DNA from: Sycon ciliatum
Lineage: Eukaryota > Porifera > Calcarea > Leucosolenida > Sycettidae
Length of the DNA stretch: 64,000 nucleotides
Assembly (NCBI RefSeq): GCF_964019385.1
Contig: NC_088650.1
Span: 33,914,386-33,978,385, forward strand
Direction: 5' to 3'
Within the stretch, counting starts at the first letter, position 1, and each line of letters starts with the position of its first letter. A program made the position numbers and the translations under genes. Below the pieces are notes generated by a model. That model had not been told where the DNA came from. It saw nothing but the letters and a program-made list of their open reading frames with translations, and ran no database searches. Shown here piece after piece: positions 1-10,137 of this stretch.

Positions 1-219
1 CCAAGGAGAAAGCACTATCATCATGGAGTGAAGCAAACATCCAAGGAGAAAGCACTATCATCATGGAATGAAGCAAACATCCAAGGAGAAAGCACTATCA
101 TCATGGAGTGAAGCAAACATCCAAGGAGAAAGCACTATCATCATGGAATGAAGCAAACATCCAAGGAGAAAGCACTATCATCATAGTATGAAGCCAACAT
201 CCAAGGAGAAAGCACTTTA
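1..219. repeat. 40-bp tandem repeat, about 5.5 copies
   Basis: Units begin at 1, 41, 81, 121, 161 and 201, each starting CCAAGGAGAAAGCAC. They differ at only a few positions (TGGAGTG, TGGAATG, TAGTATG), so the array is young. It reaches the left edge of the window and may continue beyond it. Open frames crossing it are a by-product of the repeat. Confidence 0.95.
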
Positions 220-999
220 ATCGGATGGGTAAAAAGACTACTCCATGTGGTGAAAACTTCAAGCCTTTCCCCAGAAGCATTAAGACGTAGTCAATGTCAC
301 TCACCAGATTTGTGTGATTTCTCTTCAAGTGAAATTCATGTTTTAAAGCAACCAGAAGCAATGACACCATGAAATATCTATCCAGTTATCCAGTTACACT
401 GAATCTCTGCACAGCAAGCTCTTTTCACTATATTATGTGTACATGTAGGTGTCCTCAGCGGAACCCAGGGTGACTGGCCGACCCGATAGCAATGAAGTCT
501 TCTGAACAACGAAGCATTTTAAACCGGGTCAAAGCGCTACGGTCAAACAACTGTAACTGCGATAAACACAGCGAGATTTCCACGAAGGCAGACTGTAAAA
601 GTACACGTAGTATCAGGACGGTGGTAAATATGAAAACTGTTAAATGGAGTGAAATCAACGCAATAAATAGAGCGAGTGGCGTTTTATGTCCCCATGACAT
701 CGAGACCTCAGGTCGGCTGAGGGCAAAAAGCCTCACCATCACTATGCTCCCACTATGCAATTTTTTGTCTTTACCTGTGAGCTGTGATCATTGATTTTTT
801 TGTAAAACATGGTCAGCAGCTCACAACTCGCTTTATTTACATTAAATGAGGTCGACACACTAACCTGTACGCATCGCTCTGATTTCGTTTCTGTCTCCAC
901 GAAAACTGTAATGTACCGAGTGATACTAAATCTACGCAATAAATGTGGTGCAAATAATAAAGAGGCGAGAGATGCAACACGCCGGTGCAAAGAAAAGTA
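220..999. other. Unassigned sequence
   Basis: Open frames of up to about 100 codons occur on both strands (for example 492-794 on plus), but none has a recognisable motif, a clear splice context or a promoter-like setting. I see no gene here. Confidence 0.4.
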
Positions 1000-1174
1000 C
1001 AGTAAAAACCTAGTGGCGACCACCCCACGGTGCAAGGAAAGGCGGTCGTTAAAGCCAGGTGGTCTTTAGAACCAGGTACCACAGTGTCTGTGTAGAACTG
1101 TCGGTTCATGGAAAAACGCTCGTTAAGAGCAGGTGGTCGCTAAACCTAGAGGTCGCTTACACCAGGTTTTACTG
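1000..1174. mobile_element. MITE, pogo/Tc1-mariner type, TA target duplication
   Basis: The left end is CAGTAAAAACCTAGTGGCGA and the right end is the near reverse complement, ending GGTTTTACTG. Both ends are bordered by TA (998-999 and 1175-1176), the duplication made by Tc1/mariner and pogo transposases. At 175 bp it has no room for a transposase, so it is a non-autonomous derivative. Variants of the GGTGGTCGCT sub-terminal motif recur inside. Confidence 0.75.
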
Positions 1175-1410
1175 TACAAGTACATTTATCCCAGAAACCT
1201 TTGACTGTTATCCCTCCATACTGTACTAGTCTATACTGTGTATCGTGAGTGTTTGCGTTGTTGTACTGGCATAGTGTGAAGTGTTTTTCTAGTCTTTCTT
1301 TTTTTTACAAACAGCTTGAGCCTCTTGTACGGGCAAAATAACACATTAAATTTGAGAAGCATCAACACCATTACATAAAAGAATCATCGGATATACATGT
1401 ACATGTAGTA

Positions 1411-1640
1411 ATGAATGAACGGTGGGAGAGGATAGATCAGATCCACCAACCAGAGGCCAAAGGCCTAAATCCCATTTGCCACATCCATGTTTTACTCATG
1501 CCAGGCCACGAGTTCCCAATTAACTGTGGGTCGCAGCACGGTCGGAAAAATCCTTCCGCTTCCAAGCAGGACTTGAACCTGGTTTCTCAATCATGGTCTT
1601 CTGAGACCAACCCACTGTGCCTGCCTGCTTATAAATAGAG
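1411..1640 (-). mobile_element. tRNA-derived SINE
   Basis: On the minus strand the head at about 1635 holds a pol III B-box-like GGTTCAAGTCC (from the plus-strand GGACTTGAACC), with an A-box-like stretch upstream. The body continues leftwards and ends with a module (CTCTGGTTGGTGGATC on minus) that recurs at 38865-38912. The tRNA head, short length and lack of coding potential fit a SINE. The target duplication was not resolved. Confidence 0.6.
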
Positions 1641-2845
1641 TTACAGAAGACGTGAATATCATTTCTTGGATGCTGCTTATACATGTACATATACATGTAA
1701 CTAAATTAGCACATACATGACTGTACATGTACGGATATTTATTGTGGTGAAATCAAGGGTAAGGCTACTGCCTGTATCACGTGATCGGCTATGCAGTGTA
1801 CATGTAGATGTTGGCGAGGACGGACTCCCGCTTGGAAATCTCCACATTAGATCACTTCAGAAGGGTCTTTGAGGAATGCATGTGTCCCGCACTACTTCCA
1901 GAGGACCGATCTAGCACGCGCTCCCGCACAACACGTTTTTCATACAGGTGGCAGTGGCATTCAGAACTGCCCCGATTGTCGGCAGATAACTAATTACTTC
2001 TGTACCCAAAGTGTCAGAAATGAAGATCTGACATACATGTAGACTAGTGGTCCGTCCCACTTCAAGAAAATACAAGTGCCGCTTTTCTCGCATGCCAGGC
2101 CATCAGTGATGATGGTATGTAGACACCTTTCTGCACGACACTTAACAACATTTAGAAAAGCGATCCTGTCAGCTTTTCTATTATTGTGTTCACATGGCAG
2201 AAAAAACGACACCGCTATGCTACGTAAGTTTCTACGTAAGGTGCTCGGTACTTCACTTAGGCTACGTAAGTTTCTACGTAAGGTGCTCGGTATTAGATCT
2301 ACCAACGGGTGGTAGCCGCGTGCTGTGCACGTGCACGGCAGACATTGTGTTGCATGTAGAGCAGTCCGTTTTCGGATGTGCATGCGCGAGGAACTTCCTT
2401 CTTTGGAACTGCTTCTTGCATGAGCTGTTTCGGATATTTCGTGTCCTGGCTTATTTCGCTTCGGCTCTGCTGAGACCTCTTTTCACGGAATATTACTCAA
2501 TGACAGGTGAGTTGACCAGTTCCCTTTGATTCATTTGCTTGTGTTGACTCTTTCATTTACGAAAAGTGTGCTGATTTTAGGTGGAATACAATAAATAATG
2601 GAAAAGCTGACAGGATATCTTTTCTAAATTTAGCTTTTCTGCTGTCGAGGCCTCCTTTTACGGAATACTCAATGACAGGTGATCTCTGAGTTGACCAGTT
2701 TCCTTCGATTCATTTGCTTATGCTCACCCTTTCATTTACGGAAACGTGTGCTGATTTTATTCGGATTTAGATCCATTCGGATCTCTTTGCCCTTGCCAAC
2801 AGTGTGCGAAGAACGCGAGTTCACCTTCTTGACGGTAAGGCTTAC
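1641..2845. other. Unassigned region with local duplications
   Basis: It contains a 44-bp tandem duplication with TACGTAAGTTTCTACGTAAG (about 2220-2300). It also contains a diverged 110-bp duplication (about 2467-2580 against 2641-2760), each copy carrying an AATGACAG/GTGA donor-like junction. A short inverted repeat pairs 2152-2190 with 2590-2632. No gene was recognised, although the stretch ending at 2505 before GTGAGT could be an untranslated plus-strand exon. Confidence 0.4.
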
Positions 2846-4165
2846 CTTGTATGTTGCTGCTGAGGCTTAGATGTGTTGTCGAAATACTCATGTTCATTGT
2901 ACATTGGTACGTTACAAGTAAGGCACTGGTCATGATTGCTTCCGGCATTCCGTGCCCCGATCATAGGGTAGAATCTGAATTTTGCAGTGGCATAGCATCG
3001 TTGGCAGTTCCCAATCTGTAGGGGAAGGTTCAAGGACGCATTGGCCGAGTACTAGTATGCAAAATAAATTCGCATATCAGGGAAAATCTCCATTATGGAG
3101 AGGTTCATGCATTCAGTGACTTGTTTGCTTCATACGAAACAAGCCAATGGGTGCAGTCTCGTCTCGTAAAAATCTCGTACCATTGGATTTGTTTACTCGA
3201 GCCGGCCTGGGCTGTTTGATTTGTGAGTAGCGCCGAGATTGCACTGCCCCAAATAAAGTTGCGTGCCGGTAGAGCAAGAATTACGATCTGCAATCTGTTT
3301 GTTGTACCTGCAAGGATGTGCTGTACATGTATCGTATTTTCTCTGTTGTTGTTTCAGTTGCCGTCATGTTGCTAAAGAAAGGTTCAGTGACTCATTTGTT
3401 TCATAAAAGACGAGTCAATGGTTTGGTCTGGCTTAGAATCTTTCGCTACAGAAGAAATCTATTCGTGTCTCGATTGGAGAAATAATTGTATTCACTCGTT
3501 ATAAAATAGGGTTAAGACAAACTCACAGAGCAAATGCCATCGGTCCCTTGATGTTCGTCCTAAAGAGGTTTGACTGGATATCATTCATACTCCCCCAAAG
3601 TCGTGTAACATGTTATTATTATGGAGTGGCTTGTTTATCTCTCAGTACCTCCAACCATATATCCTTGCCCCTTATATCCTCAGGATCAGTGTAGTTGTTG
3701 GAACGAGGTGTCGGACTCAGCAATGTATTTGTTTACATTTTAATACATGTTTATTGTTCCTACTTTGCTGTGTTGTTTTAGACAATCGTGGACTTGTAAC
3801 ACTTTGAAGTCATTGAACTGCTTCCAAAAGTTTTATCGACATCAACAGGATTACGATTTTACTACAATATGATGCCGGATGACCTTATCACGACAACCCA
3901 TGACTACAATTATAAACACAGAATCAACAAAAACATCTGCACGCACGCACCTGGTTACAATTCTCAAGTAAATGTGATTTAGGGTGTGGACATCTGAATT
4001 TTCTGAAAGACAAGACAATTTTATGACAGAGTCATGAAATTCTGCAACATCCACAGAATGACCTGCGTATAAAAAAGGTATCACCGCCACTGCACTACCC
4101 ATAATTGATTCCCCGGCAGAAGAACCTGAATACAGTGTACATGTACGCAAGACTAGTTCCATTTT
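2846..4165 (-). CDS. Three internal exons of an unrecognised host gene
   Basis: I chain exons 4165-3951, 3715-3649 and 3015-2846. The first begins after a strong acceptor (CTTTTCTTGCAG) and ends CCAG/GTGCGT in phase 2. The second takes one base and ends GGAG/GTACTG in phase 0; its acceptor (TTGCTGAG) is weak. The third begins after CCCCTACAG in phase 0 and ends ACAAG/GTAAGC in phase 2. All frames are open and phases agree, giving about 150 residues. The first exon is mixed hydrophobic (SAVAVIPFLYAGHSVDV). The third holds two CxxC pairs (CQRC and CLTC, about 30 residues apart), suggesting a zinc ribbon or disulfides. I do not recognise the family. Upstream exons may lie beyond the 4.6-10.1 kb insertion, downstream ones beyond the window start. 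Coding is likely; the exact exon set is inference. Confidence 0.5.
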
Positions 4166-4551
4166 CTGCAAGAAAAGGCTTGCACATCAATGCGTATAAA
4201 TACGGTATTGAATTTGATAATGATACACGTACATGTACATAGGGGCTCCCGTAAGAAGACCATAGGTCTGTGGGAAACACCCTAGTAAAATAAAATAATA
4301 ATAATAATAACATGTAGAGGCGCTACATGTTGGCCATCATTAATTTTAGGGCATTCCATTGGTGACACAATTATAGGTTCTGATCGGTGGAATATGCTGC
4401 CTTCCACTGTTCGCGCTTATCGCCCATTTGTTCGTTCATGTTTAACCTTTCTAGGCGCTCCCGTAAGAAGACCATAGGTCTGTGGGAAACACCCTAGTAA
4501 AATAAATAAAATAATAATAATAATATCCTTTAGCCAAAAAAAACAAAAGAA
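4166..4551 (+). mobile_element. Two copies of a non-LTR retroelement 3' tail
   Basis: Positions about 4243-4316 and 4454-4527 are near-identical: GTAAGAAGACCATAGGTCTG, then GTGGGAAACACCCTAG, then an A-rich tail ending in (AAT)n. The inner part can form a small hairpin (GACCATAGGTC). This is the usual form of a 3' end recognised by a LINE reverse transcriptase. A diverged antisense relative lies at 45695-45765. Each copy is severely 5'-truncated, and I cannot name the parent LINE or SINE. Confidence 0.55.
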
Positions 4552-5155
4552 ATTATAGCAATAAAAACTGCTTTATGGCAGTTTTCTAAAAAAAGTTATT
4601 GTGTTCTAGTCCATTGACCCCGTCTAAAAAGTAAGAAATTAACGAAATGTGATAGTAGCACATTAGAGCTTGCGGTAATGTAGGTTAACACATTGCACAA
4701 GCCACCACTTCACATGCGCTCCAGCGGCTTCCAAAGAGCCCGCAGATCCCACGCTATTCATTGATGCATGTCAAGTAACACGCACATGCACGCTGCGGTG
4801 GCATGTAACATGCGTACGCCGGAACTCACCTGAACTCGCCAGCCAACCAGCCATATGCGGCTGCAGCACACATCGGAGCTTGAACCCGTAACGCATACAC
4901 CATACTTCGCGCTGGCCACATTGCAACTTCATATTTGCTTTGCTTGCGCCGTGAGAAGAACACCGGTTTGTTCCTTTCTCGCCTCGACGGACTAGGACTA
5001 GTAGCAGGACTGCTGTTCCCGAGGTAGCTGCCCCTGCCTCCTCTCAACCTCCGAGCCTGAGCGATTCCGCCACAGATCCGGCCTCGCGAAACAACTTCCC
5101 ACGCGGTCCGCCAGCGGCGTCCGTCTCCCAGAGCGCTGTTGCTCCACAGGTTGCA

Positions 5156-6106
5156 ATGCCTGAACCCCCGGCGCAACAATCAGTGATCCCGGCCGAAAGC
5201 CTTCGAGCCACGATCGCAGAAGTGCTGACTGAAACACTGCCAGCGATTCTGGATTCCCAGCGCCGCGCCATGGCCCCACCACCGGCTACATCCGCGATCA
5301 GCACCACAACAACCGAAATTGCATCGGAACCGGTCGCAGCTACCTGGCGGCCACGATCAGCGGAGCAGCAGCTCCCAACCACCACCATCCCGCAGAGGAC
5401 ACGGGACAGAATCCTTGCCGGTGAGTTCCTAGATTTGTCTGAGTTGTTGGTGGACCCGGTTGGATTAGCCCCAAACCCCTCCAGCACAGGTGTGCAGATG
5501 CACCTTATGGACGGCACACCCGTGCGCCTAACGCAGGAGTTCTCGCCCAAAGCCTCCACACGGCGCCACGTGTGCGATCTTGCGACGTGGCTGGAGGCTT
5601 GGACGGTGGTGCTCCACACCATCCTGCAAGCAGCTCCGGAAAGAGCCTCCGAACTAGTCGGGTACCAGGCCATCATCACGGAAGCCAACCGGAAATTTGT
5701 CCCGGATGGCTGGCTCGAGTATGATCGGCAATTTCGCCGCGCGGCGGCTAGCAACCCTGCCCGTCGCTGGGATGTGATCGACCATAATATATGGCAGCTG
5801 AGCACTACCGGCAAGGCTCGAACTCCGTGCTTTGCATGCTCGCTTGTTCACCCCCCATCCGCTGGGGGGCAGTGTCCCTTTCGTCCCTCTAGAGCCACAC
5901 CATTTGGCGGCGCACATTCCTCACCCTCAGTCGGTGGCCGCCCAATTTGCCGGAATTTCAACTGGGCCAGATGCCAAGGGGGATGCGGGAGAGCGCACCT
6001 ATGCCTGCAATGCCAAGGCCGCCACCCAAAAACGGCCTGCACTGCCAACTCCGCGAGCACACGGCCCAGCACATCAGCGCCACCTGCCAAACGGTCAGGC
6101 AAGTAA
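5156..6106 (+). CDS. Gag-like ORF of the Ngaro-like element
   Basis: About 316 residues. The N-terminal part is rich in Ala, Pro and Ser. The C-terminal third carries a Cys/His cluster (CRNFNWARCQGGCGRAHLC, then CQGRHPKTAC) typical of the first ORF of DIRS and Ngaro elements and thought to bind nucleic acid. The frame is open for some distance upstream without another Met, so this ATG is the simplest start. It overlaps the next frame, an arrangement known in this family. Confidence 0.7.
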   Translation: MPEPPAQQSVIPAESLRATIAEVLTETLPAILDSQRRAMAPPPATSAISTTTTEIASEPVAATWRPRSAEQQLPTTTIPQRTRDRILAGEFLDLSELLVDPVGLAPNPSSTGVQMHLMDGTPVRLTQEFSPKASTRRHVCDLATWLEAWTVVLHTILQAAPERASELVGYQAIITEANRKFVPDGWLEYDRQFRRAAASNPARRWDVIDHNIWQLSTTGKARTPCFACSLVHPPSAGGQCPFRPSRATPFGGAHSSPSVGGRPICRNFNWARCQGGCGRAHLCLQCQGRHPKTACTANSASTRPSTSAPPAKRSGK

Positions 6107-7832
6107 GTCACCCGTGCCGGGCCCCGACACAAGCATGGCGGGACGCCATGCCACTAGCCCTGCTTCCGCGAAGCAGGCATGTACAGACAGTAGTAGTAAC
6201 TCACAGTTTCCCCTGCTCGCCTTCCCTGCTCTTGATTCCAGGTTGCCATGCATTCACACACCCATTGATGTTGCCCGCTTTACTAGACTGCTCACTGATC
6301 ATCCAGACAAGGCATTCTCCTCCCGCGTGAGCAGGGGCCTACAATCTGGATTCCGCATAGGCTTCTCTGGTCGCCGTCAGACTGTGACAGCCCCAAATCT
6401 TCCCTCATCTGCTGAACATTCCGTGTACATATCTGATTATCTAGCAACATCCTGTGCGCAGGGAGAGACCTGCGGCCCTTATTCCACCCCTCCATTTCCA
6501 TCCTTCCAGTGCTCGGGCATTGGTGTGGTGCCCAAGAAGAATGGTAAACTACGCATTATCCACCATTTATCAGCTCCCGTCGGCAATAGTGTTAACGATG
6601 GCATCGACCCGTCCGCGTTTAGCCTGTCATATATCCGGATAGACGATGCAGTGCAAACAATTATGGCCTACGGGCAGGGTGCGTTGCTGACAAAGCTGGA
6701 CATCCGCAATGCATTCCGGCTAATCCCTGTGCACCCGTCCGATTGGTCTCTACTTGGTATTCAGTGGCAAGGGCAATATTACTTTGACCGAGTGTTGCCG
6801 TTCGGCCTACGCTCCAGCCCGTTTCTATTCGACCAGGTTGCCAGTGCCATTGAGTGGATCATTACTACTAACTTTGCCATCCCTCACCTCCTTCACTATC
6901 TAGACGATTTTCTTAATATCAGCCCTCCTCAGCGAAGCCTTGCTATCCAGGCAAAGGACGTCATCCTGCAAGCATTCGAATACCTATCAATCCCACTAGC
7001 CGAAGAAAAGCTCGAGGGCCCGTCCACATCCCTGGTCTTCCTCGGAATTGTGCTGGACACAGTGCGCATGGAAGCCCGTCTCCCAGACGACAAACTGGCG
7101 GACCTCCGCGAGCTCCTCAGCGAGATGTCACGCTGCACCCAGACCACGCAACGCAAACTCGATCACTTCCTGGGGAAACTCTCCTTTGCGTCGAGCGTCG
7201 TCGTACCAGGCAGAACATTTACACGGCGCTTATGGGATATCAACAAGAGGTTTAGCCGCGCCAAGCCCTATTTCCGTATCACTCTGACGGGCGAGGCCAG
7301 GAAAGACATCCGCTGGTGGCAGCTTCTGATCCAGCACTGGAACGGGAAGGCATTCCTCCTCTATAACAGCAGTACATCGTCGGCCGACCTTGGACTGTAC
7401 ACAGACGCTAGCGGCACTCTCGGCTGGGGCGCATTCTACGGCAAGGAGCAGCGCTGGATCCAGGGCAGATGGACAAAGGAGCAAGAAGAAGAGAGCATCG
7501 GATACAAAGAGCTCTATGCCGTGGCGATGGCTTGCAGTACTTGGGGCCATCTGTGGTCCCGGCAACGTATCGTAATGCATTGCGACAATCAGTCCGTTGT
7601 CGAATGCGTGAAGTCAACCTCCAGCAAGTCACCAGGCATGATGTCACTGCTGCGTGCATTGTTCTTCGTTTGTGCAACTCACAGCTTCACCATTACTGCC
7701 AAATATGTACCTGGCCATCTGAATTCGATCGCCGATGCTCTGTCTCGTTTCAACCTGCAGGCATTCCAGCAGCTGGCACCATCGGCACGGAAAGCCCCGG
7801 ACACTGCAATCCACCTCCCCCTCCTGGACTGA
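5832..7832 (+). CDS. Reverse transcriptase and RNase H of the Ngaro-like element
   Basis: The recognisable domain starts around 6500. RT motifs in order: VVPKKNGKLRIIHHLS, LTKLDIRNAFRLIPV, FDRVLPFGLRSSPFLF and the catalytic LLHYLDDF. RNase H follows with LYTDASGTLGWGAF, a glutamate in IGYKELYAV, MHCDNQSVVE and the C-terminal HLNSIADALSRF. The part before about 6450 overlaps the gag-like frame and may not be translated as such. The product would copy element RNA into DNA. The YR-type RT signature (LDD, not YMDD) agrees with the recombinase next to it. Confidence 0.85.
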   Translation: MHARLFTPHPLGGSVPFVPLEPHHLAAHIPHPQSVAAQFAGISTGPDAKGDAGERTYACNAKAATQKRPALPTPRAHGPAHQRHLPNGQASKSPVPGPDTSMAGRHATSPASAKQACTDSSSNSQFPLLAFPALDSRLPCIHTPIDVARFTRLLTDHPDKAFSSRVSRGLQSGFRIGFSGRRQTVTAPNLPSSAEHSVYISDYLATSCAQGETCGPYSTPPFPSFQCSGIGVVPKKNGKLRIIHHLSAPVGNSVNDGIDPSAFSLSYIRIDDAVQTIMAYGQGALLTKLDIRNAFRLIPVHPSDWSLLGIQWQGQYYFDRVLPFGLRSSPFLFDQVASAIEWIITTNFAIPHLLHYLDDFLNISPPQRSLAIQAKDVILQAFEYLSIPLAEEKLEGPSTSLVFLGIVLDTVRMEARLPDDKLADLRELLSEMSRCTQTTQRKLDHFLGKLSFASSVVVPGRTFTRRLWDINKRFSRAKPYFRITLTGEARKDIRWWQLLIQHWNGKAFLLYNSSTSSADLGLYTDASGTLGWGAFYGKEQRWIQGRWTKEQEEESIGYKELYAVAMACSTWGHLWSRQRIVMHCDNQSVVECVKSTSSKSPGMMSLLRALFFVCATHSFTITAKYVPGHLNSIADALSRFNLQAFQQLAPSARKAPDTAIHLPLLD

Positions 7833-8812
7833 TGCGGGAGGTCGCCGACCTGGCAGCCATGGCAATCGCCCCGACAACGCGGCGCACGTACACCACTGGC
7901 GAAAGGAAGTTTACGCAATTCTGTGCGTTGCAGAGATGGACGCCCATGCCGGCTACAGACACGATGCTCAGCTGCTTCGCAGCACACCTCACGCAATCGG
8001 TTCAACCACAGACAATTCACGTCTACATGGCCGCAGTACGCAACATGCATCTCGAAGCCGGATTCCGAGATCCAACGATGAACGCGTTGCTGCTGCCACG
8101 TGTTATGCGAGGCATCAAGAGGACGGCGACTGACCCAGCAACCCAGCGCACTCGCCTCCCAATCACCATTGATTTGCTGCGGAAGCTCCTCAACCAACTC
8201 AGCCTGGACCAACGGCGTCACCAGCAGGACAAGTGCATGCTCAAGGCGGCAATGGTGCTCGCCTTTTTCGGATTTCTCCGATGCGCGGAATTCACTTCGC
8301 CTCCGGCCGGGTTTGACCCTGCCACTCATGCCACGCGCCAGGATGTGACTCTGGACGTCACTCAAGGACGCACATATATCCGCTTCCACATCAAGCAATC
8401 GAAGACGGACCAATTCCGTCAGGGACATGCAGTGATAATCGGTAGTACCACTTCACAACCTTGCCCGGTTGCTGCCCTCCTGGCATATTTTACAGTCTGT
8501 CCGTCTGACGCCGCTGACGCACTCTTCCGCTACCGCTCTGGGAGACCGCTGACCAGGCAGGCGCTGACAGAAGAGCTCCGACAGCTTCTCCCACTCACGG
8601 GAACACCCAATTCGCGCGATTACGCCGGTCATTCGTTCCGCATCGGTGCCGCCACAACGGCAGCCATGGCAGGTACCCCTGACTGGCTTATCAGGGCAAT
8701 GGGCCGATGGAGGAGCGACAGCGTCTTGCGCTACATCAGGACCACCGACACAGACATGGCGCAGCTGACCCAAAAGCTGTCAGAGGTACAAGCGCATCAC
8801 AGAACGCATTGA
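7832..8812 (+). CDS. Tyrosine recombinase of the Ngaro-like element
   Basis: About 326 residues. The N-terminal SAM-like part (TTRRTYTTGERKFTQFC) is followed by the catalytic core. The first arginine lies in FFGFLRCAEF, the HxxR box in GHSFRIGAAT, a conserved MGRWRS follows, and the nucleophile Tyr lies in VLRYIRT. I place the start at the Met overlapping the RT stop; the open frame also extends further upstream, within RNase H. The enzyme integrates the cDNA circle by strand exchange, which explains the missing target duplication. Confidence 0.85.
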   Translation: MREVADLAAMAIAPTTRRTYTTGERKFTQFCALQRWTPMPATDTMLSCFAAHLTQSVQPQTIHVYMAAVRNMHLEAGFRDPTMNALLLPRVMRGIKRTATDPATQRTRLPITIDLLRKLLNQLSLDQRRHQQDKCMLKAAMVLAFFGFLRCAEFTSPPAGFDPATHATRQDVTLDVTQGRTYIRFHIKQSKTDQFRQGHAVIIGSTTSQPCPVAALLAYFTVCPSDAADALFRYRSGRPLTRQALTEELRQLLPLTGTPNSRDYAGHSFRIGAATTAAMAGTPDWLIRAMGRWRSDSVLRYIRTTDTDMAQLTQKLSEVQAHHRTH

Positions 8813-9002
8813 GGTATGTAAGAACCCGCCACGCGGGCACGCAACTCGCACCGATGCATGTACCCACACGGCTGACTGTTTGGAACAGCACACGGCAACT
8901 TGCTCTGCTAGGATTGTGCTGACAAAATGCGCTGATAGCAACAACAGTGTCATTCACGTGCATTGCAATATGTCACAACTTAGCATGGAGGCTGGGCAAC
9001 CA

Positions 9003-9360
9003 TGGGCCAGCTATCTCCTCTCATCTGGCAATTATCACGGCCTTCGGCCATCACACTCATACTCCCACACTCCTGCCTCCTAACGGGCATTGCACTTCGT
9101 GCGTGGGCCGTCCACACTCCGTCCATTTCATGGGCGCCCATCTCATGGGCTGCACTTTGTGCGTGGACATACATACACACTATCATACAGGCTGTCCACA
9201 CTCCGCCCAGTTCATGGGTGCCCATTTCATGGGCTGCACCTCGTGCGTGGACTATCCTACATGATTATCACATGCCAGATTCGGTTGCCCAGCACTCCAT
9301 GAATCCTCCATATGATGTGTGCTCTCCATTGGTCTGCAATAGCGAGTGCATGCGTGTTAA
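9003..9360 (+). repeat. Repeat B1 of the Ngaro-like element
   Basis: A 358-bp copy of B2 (9780-10137), at a constant 777-base offset. It begins TGGGCCAGCTATC and ends GCGTGTTAA, and directly abuts A2. Its internal sub-repeats (CATGGGCGCCCATCTCATGG and CATGGGTGCCCATTTCATGG) can form hairpins. Frames read inside it are duplicated in B2 and are not genes. Confidence 0.9.
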
Positions 9361-9685
9361 TAGCACATTAGAGCTTGCGGTAATGTAGGTTAACACATTG
9401 CACAAGCCACCACTTCACATGCGCTCCAGCGGCTTCCAAAGAGCCCGCAGATCCCACGCTATTCATTGATGCATGTCAAGTAACACGCACATGCACGCTG
9501 CGGTGGCATGTAACATGCGTACGCCGGAACTCACCTGAACTCGCCAGCCAACCAGCCATATGCGGCTGCAGCACACATCGGAGCTTGAACCCGTAACGCA
9601 TACACCATACTTCGCGCTGGCCACATTGCAACTTCATATTTGCTTTGCTTGCGCCGTGAGAAGAACACCGGTTTGTTCCTTTCTC
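9361..9685 (+). repeat. Repeat A2 of the Ngaro-like element
   Basis: A 325-bp copy of A1 (4656-4980), at a constant 4705-base offset, from TAGCACATTAGAGCTTGC to TTTGTTCCTTTCTC. The A1-A2 pair with the B1-B2 pair defines the split direct repeat structure used to rebuild the ends during reverse transcription. Confidence 0.9.
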
Positions 9686-9779
9686 ACCCACCCACCTCTT
9701 CCCATCTATGAATAATATTGATATCCTTGATTCAACACAGGCATCATAATTCATACAAGACGAAAATAAATAGGAGTGC

Positions 9780-10137
9780 TGGGCCAGCTATCTCCTCTCA
9801 TCTGGCAATTATCACGGCCTTCGGCCATCACACTCATACTCCCACACTCCTGCCTCCTAACGGGCATTGCACTTCGTGCGTGGGCCGTCCACACTCCGTC
9901 CATTTCATGGGCGCCCATCTCATGGGCTGCACTTTGTGCGTGGACATACATACACACTATCATACAGGCTGTCCACACTCCGCCCAGTTCATGGGTGCCC
10001 ATTTCATGGGCTGCACCTCGTGCGTGGACTATCCTACATGATTATCACATGCCAGATTCGGTTGCCCAGCACTCCATGAATCCTCCATATGATGTGTGCT
10101 CTCCATTGGTCTGCAATAGCGAGTGCATGCGTGTTAA
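9780..10137 (+). repeat. Repeat B2 of the Ngaro-like element (right end)
   Basis: Copy of B1. Its end at GTGTTAA marks the right boundary: the next bases (CCGAAAATTAAA) resume the interrupted MITE arm exactly. Confidence 0.9.

Larger units (their letters stand above)
4656..10137 (+). mobile_element. Ngaro/PAT-like tyrosine-recombinase retrotransposon
   Basis: Parts: repeat A1 (4656-4980), a gag-like frame, reverse transcriptase plus RNase H, a tyrosine recombinase, repeat B1 (9003-9360) directly joined to A2 (9361-9685), a short spacer, and repeat B2 (9780-10137). A1 and A2 (325 bp) and B1 and B2 (358 bp) look identical, so the insertion is probably recent. This split direct repeat order is typical of Ngaro and PAT elements, as opposed to the inverted repeats of DIRS1. 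No target duplication is present, as expected for recombinase-mediated integration; the flanks join cleanly in the interrupted MITE. The element looks largely whole. Confidence 0.88.

Noticed and set aside
3494-3580. Fourth exon candidate on minus ending CTCT/GTGAGT between exons of the 2846-4165 gene
   Set aside because: Its phase (0 to 2) cannot be placed between the second exon (ends phase 0) and the third (starts phase 0).
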